Shown here: piece after piece, positions 26,072 to 33,826 of the stretch
Numbering within the stretch: position 1 is the first letter of the stretch
Layout: every line of letters begins with the position of its first letter
Assembly (NCBI RefSeq): GCF_900109465.1
Contig: NZ_FOAZ01000015.1
Coordinates: 186,001 to 250,000, forward strand
DNA length: 64,000 bases
Source: Streptacidiphilus jiangxiensis
GTDB lineage: Bacteria > Actinomycetota > Actinomycetes > Streptomycetales > Streptomycetaceae
Direction of reading: 5' to 3'
The notes under the pieces: generated by a model
Seen by the model: the letters and a program-made list of their open reading frames with translations, nothing else
Told to the model about the DNA's origin: nothing
The model's database searches: none
Program-made: the position numbers and the translations under genes

Positions 26072-27152
26072 CCGCCCGGACGCAGAGCACCGTCGGCAGG
26101 TGCTCGTTCAGCAGCGACCAGGACTCGCCCTCGTCGGCGCTGCCGTACAACTCGCCGTTCTTGTTACCGAAGTAGATCCCGGCCGGTTGGTTGTCGTCCG
26201 TGGTCAGCGCGTCGCGCAGGACTACGCCGTAGTGGTCGCGGTCGGGCAGGCCCTTCTCCAGCGGCTGCCACGTCTCGCCCGCGTCCTCCGTCCGGTAGAC
26301 GCGGCAGCGGTGCTCCGGGGCGAGCCGCTCGTAGTCGGCGACGAGCGGGAAGACGTAGGCCGTGTCCGCCCGGTGCGGGTGGGTCGCGACGGGGAAGCCG
26401 AAATCGGCCGGGAGGCCGGAGTCGATGCGCTTCCACACGGCGCCGGCGTCGTCGCTGCGGTAGACGCCGCCGTGGTTCTGCAGGTAGAGCCGCGACGGGT
26501 CGACCGCGTCCTGGGAGACCTTGTGGACGCACTGGCCGAAGGCCGGATACCGCTCCTCCTCCGGCATGAAGCGGGCCTCGATGCCCGTGTTGGACGGCTC
26601 CCAGGTGGCGCCGGCGTCGAGGGAACGGTAGACCCCGCCTGTCGAGACGGCGATGGTGACGGCCCGGGGATCGCGCGGGTCGAGCACGATGGTGTGCAGG
26701 CCCTGGCCGCCGAACCCGGCCTGCCACTGTTCGCGCTGGGGGTGGCGCCACAGGCTCTCGTTGAAGGTGAACGAGGCGCCGCCGTCCTCCGAGCGGAACA
26801 GCGCGGCGGGCTCCGTGCCCGCATAGACCACGCCCGGCTCGTCGGGCCCGGCCGGCTGCAACTGCCAGACCCGGACCAGTGAGGCGTCCGTGCCCTCGGG
26901 GAACCTCACGGCCGGGGCGGCCGGCTCCTGCCAGCTCTCGCCAAGGTCGTCCGAGGTGAAGACCGACGGACCCCAGTGGCTGGAATCCGCGCCGACGAGG
27001 ATGCGCGGCGCCGCACCCCGACGGTCGACCGCGACCGAGTAGACGCCCTGCATCACGAAGTGCGGCCCCGTCCAGGACCAGGAACGGCGGTCCCGGCTCC
27101 GGGCGAGGAACAGGCCCTTGGCCGTACCGACCGCGAGCAGCGTCTCAGTCAT
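26058..27152 (-). CDS. BNR/sialidase-like beta-propeller protein
   Basis: A 364-residue protein with repeated Asp-box motifs: TSDDLGESWQEP, RSEDGGASFTF, RSLDAGATWEP, RSDDAGAVWKR, RTEDAGETWQP and GSADEGESWSLL. It should fold as a six-bladed propeller. No signal peptide is visible. Sialidase catalytic residues (the Arg triad) are not evident, so I read it as a propeller of the exo-alpha-sialidase/YCF48-like annotation group, not a true sialidase. ATG 27152 gives the natural N terminus MTETLLAVGTAKGLFLA. Confidence 0.83.
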   Translation of the reverse strand: MTETLLAVGTAKGLFLARSRDRRSWSWTGPHFVMQGVYSVAVDRRGAAPRILVGADSSHWGPSVFTSDDLGESWQEPAAPAVRFPEGTDASLVRVWQLQPAGPDEPGVVYAGTEPAALFRSEDGGASFTFNESLWRHPQREQWQAGFGGQGLHTIVLDPRDPRAVTIAVSTGGVYRSLDAGATWEPSNTGIEARFMPEEERYPAFGQCVHKVSQDAVDPSRLYLQNHGGVYRSDDAGAVWKRIDSGLPADFGFPVATHPHRADTAYVFPLVADYERLAPEHRCRVYRTEDAGETWQPLEKGLPDRDHYGVVLRDALTTDDNQPAGIYFGNKNGELYGSADEGESWSLLNEHLPTVLCVRAVKLD

Positions 27153-27431
27153 GGCGGAACACCTCCAGCCGGCTCGTGCCGAGCCGTGGGACGGGCGGAT
27201 GGCCAACGGGTGGCTCTGCCAGCAGTCTGGACCTCCGCCGTGCCCACTGTCCCGTCGAACGCGATCGAATACACGAACGAGGGAGCGCGTGGTCCGGCGC
27301 GTGCGCCCGAATCCGGGAGGAGCCAGGGAACCGCGGCCGGAACCCCACCGAGCCGACGCAGCGAAACGCCGGTGCAGGCCGGCTCGGGGCAGCTCGAGGC
27401 CGACCGGGTCGGCCCAGGTCGGCGGCCCTCG

Positions 27432-28601
27432 TCAGGGCTCCAGGCGCGCCGTCGGCAGCAGCCGGACCGGGGTGCCGGGCGCCGCCTGCGCAGCCGCGGC
27501 CAGATCGGCTTCCGGCACCACGCCGACGACGGGATAGCCTCCGGTCGTCGGGTGGTCGGCGAGGAACACCACCGGCATCCCGTCCGGTGGCACCTGAACC
27601 GCGCCCAGCACCATGCCCTCGCTCGGCAACTCGCCGAGACCCGCCAGGCGCCGCAACGGGGGCCCGTCGGTGAGCCGCAGGCCGATGCGGTTGCTCGCCG
27701 GTGAGACGCGGTACGGGGTCCGAGCGAGCGCGGCCAGTGACTCGGGCTCGAACCAGTCGCGACGTGGGCCGGGAGTGAGCCTCAGCAGCAGCTCCCGTGG
27801 CGGTGCCGCGAGCGGGCTGCCGTCGGCCCCCTGGCCGAGGGAGTCCAGCCTCCGGGGCGGGCCCAGCGGCAGTCGGGTCCCGGCGTGGAGCTGGTCCGGC
27901 CCGAGGCCCGCGAGCAGGTCCGTCGAGCGGCTGCCGAGCACGCGCGGCACGGCGAAGCCGCCGTCCACCGCGAGGTAGCAGCGCACTCCGGCGACGGGCC
28001 GGCCGATCTCGACCAGGGCGCCCTCGCGCACCCGGACCGGCGCGGAGAAGGCCACGGCCCGCCCGTCGACGTGGACCGGCGTCGGCGCGCCGGTCACCGC
28101 GATCCAGGCGGCGCCGCCGACCAGGCGGAGGGCGAGGCCGCCGAAGGTCGCCTCCAGCACCGCTGCGCCGGGAGCGATTCCGGTCCGTCCGCCACCCGCA
28201 CGGCCGCCCGCGCCGCTGCCGGGGTGACCGCCTGCGGCGGTGTCCGGGCTGTCGCCCAAGCTGCCGCCCGCGCCGCTGCCGGGGTGACTGCCTGCGGCGG
28301 TGTCCGGGCTGTCGCCCGTACGGCCGCCCGCAGCTTGAGCGGCGACGACGCCCGCGTGGCCGCCCGCGTCGCCGTCCCGGTTGCCGACCAGGGTGTTCGC
28401 CCAGCGGAAGGCGGGGCCGTCGAGCGCTCCGGCGCGCGGCACGCCCAGGGCGGCCACCCCGCGGCGCCCCGTGTCCTGGATCGTCGTCAGCGGGCCCGGC
28501 CGGACCACGACGAACCACCGGCCCGGGACGGGCGCCACCGACCCGGACGCCACCGACCCGGACGCCGACCCGGACGCCGACCCGCCCTGATGCTCCGTCA
28601 T
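27432..28601 (-). CDS. pxpC: 5-oxoprolinase subunit C (biotin-dependent carboxyltransferase family)
   Basis: A 389-residue PxpC/KipA-type protein. FVVVRPGPLTTIQDTGRRG and LGVPRAGALDGPAFRWAN are the family N terminus, and RCYLAVDGGFAVPRVLGSRSTD and YRVSPASNRIGLRL are core motifs; ADHPTTGGYPVVG is near the end. With PxpA and PxpB it hydrolyses 5-oxoproline to glutamate using ATP. Two oddities: a Gly/Ser-rich N-terminal run before residue 30, and about 45 extra residues near position 85-130 made of a 20-residue unit in two copies. ATG 28601 overlaps the pxpB stop. Confidence 0.87.
   Translation of the reverse strand: MTEHQGGSASGSASGSVASGSVAPVPGRWFVVVRPGPLTTIQDTGRRGVAALGVPRAGALDGPAFRWANTLVGNRDGDAGGHAGVVAAQAAGGRTGDSPDTAAGSHPGSGAGGSLGDSPDTAAGGHPGSGAGGRAGGGRTGIAPGAAVLEATFGGLALRLVGGAAWIAVTGAPTPVHVDGRAVAFSAPVRVREGALVEIGRPVAGVRCYLAVDGGFAVPRVLGSRSTDLLAGLGPDQLHAGTRLPLGPPRRLDSLGQGADGSPLAAPPRELLLRLTPGPRRDWFEPESLAALARTPYRVSPASNRIGLRLTDGPPLRRLAGLGELPSEGMVLGAVQVPPDGMPVVFLADHPTTGGYPVVGVVPEADLAAAAQAAPGTPVRLLPTARLEP
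28201..28320. repeat. 60-bp tandem duplication inside pxpC
   Basis: Bases 28201-28260 and 28261-28320 are the same sequence with about five differences. In the protein this gives GDSPDTAAGxHPGSGAGG twice. A shorter third remnant follows to about 28345. Confidence 0.85.
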
Positions 28602-29311
28602 CGCCCGGTCGCCCCCTCCGTGACCGGCACGAACCGCACCCGGGTGCCGGGTGTCAGCAGTGCCGCAGGCGTGCGCTGCTCGTCCCACAGCCGCAGGGTG
28701 GTGTGCCCGATCAGCTGCCAGCCGCCGGGGGACGGGCTCGGGTAGACGCCCGTGTAGGCGCCGGCGACGGCGACGGAGCCCGCCGGGACGCGGGTGCGCG
28801 GGGTGGCGCGGCGCGGGACCGCGAGGTCCGCAGGCAGGCCGGTGAGGTAGGCGAAACCGGGGGAGAAACCGCAGAAGGCCACCCGGAACTCGCAGGCCGC
28901 GTGGCGTCGCGCGGCGTCCGCGGGGCTCAGGCCCCACAGCGCGGCGACCTCGGGGAGGTCCTCGCCGTCGTAGACGGTGGGCACCTCCAGCAGCGGGCCC
29001 GTGCCGGTGTCGCCGGCGTGCGGCTCCCAGGCCGCCAGCCAGGCGGCCAGCGAGGTTCGTTCGCGCGCGTCGGCGAGGCCGTCGACCAGGACCGTCCGGG
29101 CCGCCGGCACCAACTCGACGTCGGCGCCTAGCGCCCCCGCCTGCTGCCGCAGCACGAGATCCGCGAGCAGCGCCGAGACCTGGTCGTCGGTGGTGACCTC
29201 GGCCAGCAGGGCCCGCGGACCCATCGGCCGAACCGCGGGGCGCCCAGGGTGGACGCCGGCGCGCTCGGGTCGGACACCGGCGTGCCCGGCGGAGTCGGTG
29301 GCGCGACTCAA
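28598..29311 (-). CDS. pxpB: 5-oxoprolinase subunit B (KipI/allophanate hydrolase subunit 1 family)
   Basis: A 237-residue protein. VPTVYDGEDLPEVAALWGLSP, FCGFSPGFAYLTGLP and VPAGSVAVAGAYTGVYPSPSPGGW are, in parts, the strong family motifs. The TTG at 29311 overlaps the pxpA stop (TTGA) and has GAGG 7 bases upstream, so I keep it; ATG 29224 gives a more typical N terminus (MGPRALLAEV) but lacks a Shine-Dalgarno site. The product binds PxpC to form the ATP-dependent 5-oxoproline ring-opening complex. Confidence 0.87.
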   Translation of the reverse strand: MSRATDSAGHAGVRPERAGVHPGRPAVRPMGPRALLAEVTTDDQVSALLADLVLRQQAGALGADVELVPAARTVLVDGLADARERTSLAAWLAAWEPHAGDTGTGPLLEVPTVYDGEDLPEVAALWGLSPADAARRHAACEFRVAFCGFSPGFAYLTGLPADLAVPRRATPRTRVPAGSVAVAGAYTGVYPSPSPGGWQLIGHTTLRLWDEQRTPAALLTPGTRVRFVPVTEGATGR

Positions 29312-30069
29312 GCGAAGGCCTCGATCCTCACCCCGGCCGCCTCCAGTGCCGTGCGCACCCGGGAGGCGAGGGCCGCCGCGCCGGGCGTGTCACCGTGCAG
29401 GCACAGCGACGTGGCGGCGACCGAGACGCGGCCCCCGTCCGCGGTCGCGGCCTCGCCCGCCACCGCGACGGCGAGGGCCTGCGCCACCACGGCCTCCGGG
29501 TCGTGCAGCACGGCACCCGGCTCGGTGCGCGGGACGAGCGTTCCGGCGGGCGTGTAGGCGCGGTCCGCGAAAGCCTCGGTCACCGTGGGCAGCCCGGCGT
29601 CGGCCGCCAGGCGGAGCAGGGCCGACCCCGGCAACCCGAGGATCGGCAGTTCACGCCCGTACGCGCGGGCGAACGCCCCGACGGCGTCCACGACGGCGGC
29701 CGCCTGCTGCTCGTCGTGGACGGCACGGTTGTACAGCGCGCCGTGCGGCTTCACGTACGCGACACCGGCACCGGCGGCGCGCGCGAAGACCTCCAGCGCA
29801 CCGATCTGGTAGGTGAGTTCGTCGGCGAGCTCGGCCCGTGGCACGTCCATGGCGCGCCGTCCGAAGCCGGCCAGGTCGCGGTAGGAGACCTGCGCGCCGA
29901 TGCGCACCCCGCGCGCGACCGCACCCTCACAGACCTGGCGCATCGTGGCGGGGTCGCCCGCGTGGAAGCCGCAGGCGACGTTCGCACTGGTGACGACGGA
30001 GAGCAGGGCCTCGTCGTCGGTGAGCACCCACCGTCCGAAGCCCTCGCCGAGATCGGCGTTGAGATCCAT
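29308..30069 (-). CDS. pxpA: 5-oxoprolinase subunit A (LamB/YcsF family)
   Basis: A 253-residue protein starting MDLNADLGEGFGRW, the hallmark of the LamB/YcsF family. SANVACGFHAGDPATM, YVKPHGALYN and SLCLHGDTPGA complete the motif set. PxpA catalyses ring opening of activated 5-oxoproline, a by-product of glutamine and glutathione breakdown. ATG 30069 has GGAGG 5 bases upstream. It is the first gene of pxpA-pxpB-pxpC, whose starts and stops all overlap by 4 bases. The operon diverges from the aquaporin gene. Confidence 0.92.
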   Translation of the reverse strand: MDLNADLGEGFGRWVLTDDEALLSVVTSANVACGFHAGDPATMRQVCEGAVARGVRIGAQVSYRDLAGFGRRAMDVPRAELADELTYQIGALEVFARAAGAGVAYVKPHGALYNRAVHDEQQAAAVVDAVGAFARAYGRELPILGLPGSALLRLAADAGLPTVTEAFADRAYTPAGTLVPRTEPGAVLHDPEAVVAQALAVAVAGEAATADGGRVSVAATSLCLHGDTPGAAALASRVRTALEAAGVRIEAFA

Positions 30070-30300
30070 CTCCACCTCCACCAGTGATCGTAGGCGCCGT
30101 ACGGGTGCGCTGTCCGGGGCGTTCAAACACCGGGCGGCGGTGCGGTTCGCGACGCGCCGAGAAGATCACCCGACTGGAGGCATCCGAAAAGCCGTGTACA
30201 CACGAACGGTCCTACGGTCGGACGGTGTGGGTGCGCCGCCGGGGGCGGCCCGTCCCACCTCCACTCTTCTCCGTCCTGCGGACACAGGGAGGTGCTACCC

Positions 30301-31077
30301 ATGGGAAGCGCATCACGGATCTTCCTCGCCGAAGCCGTCGGTACGGCGATCCTGATCGTCGGCGGCGTCGGCACGGCCGTCCTTGACGGCGACAAAGCGG
30401 GCGTCTTCGGCGTGGCGCTCGCCTTCGGGCTCAGTCTGGCGGCAGCCGCGTACCTGATCGGTCCGATCTCCGGTTGCCACATCAACCCCGCGATCACCGC
30501 GGCGATGGTCGTGGTCAAGAAGACCGACGCACGTCTGCTCCCGTCCTATCTCGGCGGCCAGGTCGTCGGCGGCCTCTTCGGCGCGCTGCTGATCTGGGCG
30601 GTGGGCCAGGGCATGCCCGGCTTCACCGCGGTCGGCGTGGACGGCCAGAAGACCATCGTCTCGGTCAGTGAGGCGGGCTTCGCCTCCAACGGCTACGGGG
30701 TCCACTCGCCCGACCACTACAATCTCGGCTCGGTCATGCTCGCCGAGGTGGTCGCGACGGCGGTGTTCGCCCTGGTCGTGCTGGGCACGACGCGTCGGGG
30801 CTTCCCGGTGGCGATGGGCGGCCTGATCGCCGGCGCCGGGCTGGCGCTGGTGCACCTGGTGACCATCCCGGTCAGCAACACGTCGGTCAACCCGGCCCGG
30901 TCGCTCGCCACGGCGGTCTTCCAGGGCGGCTGGGCGCTGAGCCAGCTGTGGGTCTTCATCGTCTTCCCGCTGATCGGCGGGACGTTGGCCGGTGCGGCCT
31001 GGCTGGTGCTGGGACGCGCCCACGAGGCGGCCGCCGCGGTCGCCGCGCACGAGGCGGAGCCGGTGCCGGCCGAGTAG
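30301..31077 (+). CDS. Aquaporin (MIP family, AqpZ-like)
   Basis: A 258-residue membrane protein with six transmembrane helices and the two NPA half-helices: GCHINPAITAAMV and NTSVNPARSLATAVF. The residue before the second Arg box and the absence of the GlpF-specific Asp (NPARS, not NPARD) favour water over glycerol. IFLAEAVGTAILIVGG is helix 1. A GGGAGG site lies 8 bases before ATG 30301. It diverges from pxpA and is followed by a strong hairpin. The C-terminal tail is Ala/Glu-rich. Confidence 0.88.
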   Translation: MGSASRIFLAEAVGTAILIVGGVGTAVLDGDKAGVFGVALAFGLSLAAAAYLIGPISGCHINPAITAAMVVVKKTDARLLPSYLGGQVVGGLFGALLIWAVGQGMPGFTAVGVDGQKTIVSVSEAGFASNGYGVHSPDHYNLGSVMLAEVVATAVFALVVLGTTRRGFPVAMGGLIAGAGLALVHLVTIPVSNTSVNPARSLATAVFQGGWALSQLWVFIVFPLIGGTLAGAAWLVLGRAHEAAAAVAAHEAEPVPAE

Positions 31078-31086
31078 TGCCCCACG

Positions 31087-31121
31087 CGCCGGGGCCGGTC
31101 GCGCTGCGGCCGGCCCCGGCG
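31087..31121 (+). terminator. Hairpin after the aquaporin gene
   Basis: Perfect 12-bp arms CGCCGGGGCCGG and CCGGCCCCGGCG, loop of 11 bases, 9 bases after the stop. Confidence 0.75.
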
Positions 31122-31250
31122 TCGCGCTGCGGGGGGCGTAGGCAGGCCAGGGTGCGAGCGGTGGCAGGTCGGTGGCAGGGTCGTCGGACAGACCGGGGCG
31201 ATCCATGCCGTTTGGGACGTTGTCGGTCGGAGCCTCTACGCTAAGCCCCC

Positions 31251-32747
31251 GTGACCACCACCGCCGAAGCAGCGCGCCCAGCCCCGGGCCCCGCCGCCGA
31301 CGAGGGCCTCGCCCGTCGGCTGCGCGCCCTCGCCTGCACCGCGCCGCTGCACGACCTCGACAACCGCAAGGCCAACCTGGCCGGCGAGTACGCGGTCTAC
31401 GGCATGGCGGAGATCGCGCTCTCCGCGATCGACCTGGTCACCCTGCACATGGACTTCGACACCGGCGCCGACCGCGACCAGGTCCTCGCCCGGATGCTGC
31501 CGCGCGTCGCGGTCCAGGCGCCGGAGCGCGAGTGGCGCGAGCACGAGCGCGTGGCCAAGTGGGTGCTCGAGTCGCTGATCAACGTCGGCAGCGTCGACCG
31601 CGGCTTCCGCGCCGTCTACGGCACCTTCGCCTCCGACGGCAGTTACATCCGCCGCGACTACGATTTCAAGCTGATCGAGGAGGTCCCCGGCCCCGACGGC
31701 GGCGTCTACCTGCGCACCACCGACGAGGCCGTCAACGTCCTCGTCGGCGCACTCGACACCGACGTCACCTCCGCGCAGATCGCCGCCGAGGTCAAGTTGG
31801 AGGTCCTGATCCGGCGCGGCCGCCTCGCCGACGCCCAGCTCGCCGCCGAGCAGGCCCGCTACCGCACCGTCCAGTACAGCGAGCTGCTGCGCCGCGCGCT
31901 GGAGGCCACGCGCCGCAACGTCCGGGCCGTGGACTGGATGGAGACGGTGCCGGACCTCATCGCGGAGGCGCTGGAGCACATCGCCGACCGCTACCGGCAC
32001 GAGAACGCGATCCTCACGAACATCCGCAAGGCTCGCGACGAGGCGGAGGAGCCCGAGCACAAGCGCCGCGCCGCCGAGCTGGTCGACATCGTCAAGGACT
32101 GCATCCGCCGCCACACCCAGCTGCAGACCCGCCTGCTGGAGGCGGGCCCGCTGTTCCGGGCCGAGCAGGACCGCCAGGCCTTCGCCGCGCCGAGCTCGCG
32201 CAGCGGCCTCGATCTCTACGGGCAGCTGCTCGCCCCCGCGCTGCCGCTGCCGCTGGAGCAGGCCTCCACGGTGACGACGGCGTTCTTCCGGAAGGCGATA
32301 GGCCTGCGGACGCCGAACGCCGTCCGGCTGGCCGATCTGATCGACGTGCTGCTGACCCCGCCGGTCGAGCGCGAGCACCTGGGGGCGGAGCTCCCCGAGC
32401 CCGACCTGATCTCCACCCCCGACGACAGCCGCTTCTCCGACGAGCAGTTGGAGGCCGCGCTCGGCCTGCTCGACCTCCCGGCGGACGCGCCTCGCCGCCT
32501 GTCCGGCCTGCTGGCCGAGGCACGGCGGACGGACCCCGACCTCCCCTACCTGGTCGCCCTCCTCGCCGTCCACGCGGCGAGCCCCGGCGTGGGCACGGCG
32601 TACCGACAGGGCGAGGAGCGGCTGCTCTTCGCGGTCGACGACGGCACGCGGCTGGACGACGCGGAGTTCGGCGGGGCCGACTTGATCGTCGGCAGCGCGC
32701 TGCTGGACGCCGTGGGCATGGCGGCGGACCGTACGGAGGCGAGCTGA
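31251..32747 (+). CDS. Kleisin-like (MksF/MukF-type) subunit of an SMC-like complex
   Basis: A 498-residue, mostly helical protein starting at GTG 31251. The N-terminal third (ALSAIDLVTLHMDFDTGADRD; EREWREHERVAKWVLESLIN; FKLIEE) resembles the winged-helix start of MukF/MksF-type kleisins. A long helical middle follows (ARYRTVQYSELLRRALEATR) and then a C-terminal domain. I assign it by position, as the first gene before an MksE-like and an SMC-like gene, and by fold appearance; direct similarity is weak. It should bridge the SMC heads. A long REP-like hairpin lies between it and the next gene. Confidence 0.6.
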   Translation: MTTTAEAARPAPGPAADEGLARRLRALACTAPLHDLDNRKANLAGEYAVYGMAEIALSAIDLVTLHMDFDTGADRDQVLARMLPRVAVQAPEREWREHERVAKWVLESLINVGSVDRGFRAVYGTFASDGSYIRRDYDFKLIEEVPGPDGGVYLRTTDEAVNVLVGALDTDVTSAQIAAEVKLEVLIRRGRLADAQLAAEQARYRTVQYSELLRRALEATRRNVRAVDWMETVPDLIAEALEHIADRYRHENAILTNIRKARDEAEEPEHKRRAAELVDIVKDCIRRHTQLQTRLLEAGPLFRAEQDRQAFAAPSSRSGLDLYGQLLAPALPLPLEQASTVTTAFFRKAIGLRTPNAVRLADLIDVLLTPPVEREHLGAELPEPDLISTPDDSRFSDEQLEAALGLLDLPADAPRRLSGLLAEARRTDPDLPYLVALLAVHAASPGVGTAYRQGEERLLFAVDDGTRLDDAEFGGADLIVGSALLDAVGMAADRTEAS

Positions 32748-32771
32748 TGCAGGGCCTCAGGCGGGCACCTC

Positions 32772-32874
32772 AGGGGCGCGGGGAACTGCGCGACAAGCCA
32801 CCGGCGTGCGGATGGTCCTCCATGAGCAGGGCCATCCGCCCCGGGTGGTCTCTCGCGCAGTTCCCCGCGCCCCT
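32772..32874. repeat. Streptomyces REP-like palindrome inside the SMC operon
   Basis: The arms AGGGGCGCGGGGAACTGCGCGA (first 20 bases shown shorter here: positions 32772-32793) and its exact complement (32853-32874) form a 22-bp perfect stem. Inside, GCGGATGG pairs with CCATCCGC. The core GGGGCGCGGGGAACTGCGCG is a dispersed element of Streptomyces genomes. As RNA it would fold to a roughly 100-base hairpin in the transcript. Confidence 0.8.
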
Positions 32875-32910
32875 GGATGGTGCATCCTCCCCAACTTCGG
32901 AAGTGAAGCG

Positions 32911-33786
32911 ATGATCGACGACGACTACGACGCACCGAGCGGCGCCGAGGCCTCGTCCAAGCCCGCGCCGGTCACGCCCGCCGACGTCGCCGACGCCTCC
33001 CGGCTGGTCAGCTTCGGTCTGCAGCCGAAGCTCCTCCCCGCGCGCGACGCCGAGTACGGCGAGTTGATCCGCCGCTACCGGGACGACCCGTCCTTCGCGC
33101 GGCTCGCGGACGCCGTGGCCACCGGCCTCGGGCTGATCGTGCTGGAGGTGTCCGCGCGCGCGGGGATGGCGGTCGCCGCGGACGAGGAGAGCGTGTTCGC
33201 CGTGCGGATGGGGGAGTACTCCCGGCGTGCCGCGTCCGAGTCCACGGACCGGTTCCTGCACGGGCTCGCGCACCTCGCCGTGGCCGCGCTCGCGTTCCCG
33301 CGGCCCGAGGACCTCGCGGACGACGGGTACCTCGGCCGGATCACCGTCAACGGCGTCGACGCGTTCGTGCGCCAGGCCTGCCGCAGGCTGGAGCAGCAGG
33401 CCGATCTGGAGGGTGACAACACCGACCCGGTCAGCGACGCGCCGGGGCTGGAGGCCGCCTGGCGCGTCTACGCCCGCCGCAGCGCGACCGGCGCGACCAA
33501 GGACGCCCGACGCCTCGCCGGGTCGACGATCGGGATTGTCGGCAAGGCGGTGTCGTTCCTGGTCGACTCCGGCTTCCTGCAGAAGACCTCGGACGACTCC
33601 GGCGGAACCTTCCGCACCACCGCCCGCTACCAGCTGCAGGTGCGGGACCTGGCCGGCAGTGCCGCGATGGCGGAGCTGCTCGCGCTCGGCGTCGTCCCGG
33701 TCTCGGACGGCAGCGCCACGCTGCTGCCGCCGGACGACTCGGACGACCTGGTCACCGACGCCGGCCTGCCGTTCCACAGCATCTGA
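32911..33786 (+). CDS. MksE-like subunit of an SMC-like complex
   Basis: A 291-residue protein starting MIDDDYDAPSG. After an acidic, disordered N terminus it has helical and winged-helix-like parts (YGELIRRYRDDPSFARLADAV; GRITVNGVDAFVRQACRRLEQ; GIVGKAVSFLVDSGFLQK, then FRTTARYQLQVRDL). Size and position between a kleisin-like and an SMC gene fit an MksE/MukE (kite) subunit. The last winged helix followed by a Thr/Arg-rich beta wing supports this. Direct sequence match to known MksE is weak. It ends 40 bases before the SMC gene. Confidence 0.6.
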   Translation: MIDDDYDAPSGAEASSKPAPVTPADVADASRLVSFGLQPKLLPARDAEYGELIRRYRDDPSFARLADAVATGLGLIVLEVSARAGMAVAADEESVFAVRMGEYSRRAASESTDRFLHGLAHLAVAALAFPRPEDLADDGYLGRITVNGVDAFVRQACRRLEQQADLEGDNTDPVSDAPGLEAAWRVYARRSATGATKDARRLAGSTIGIVGKAVSFLVDSGFLQKTSDDSGGTFRTTARYQLQVRDLAGSAAMAELLALGVVPVSDGSATLLPPDDSDDLVTDAGLPFHSI

Positions 33787-33826
33787 ACCCACCACCGCTG
33801 CACCTTGATCGGAGATCCGCCGCACC

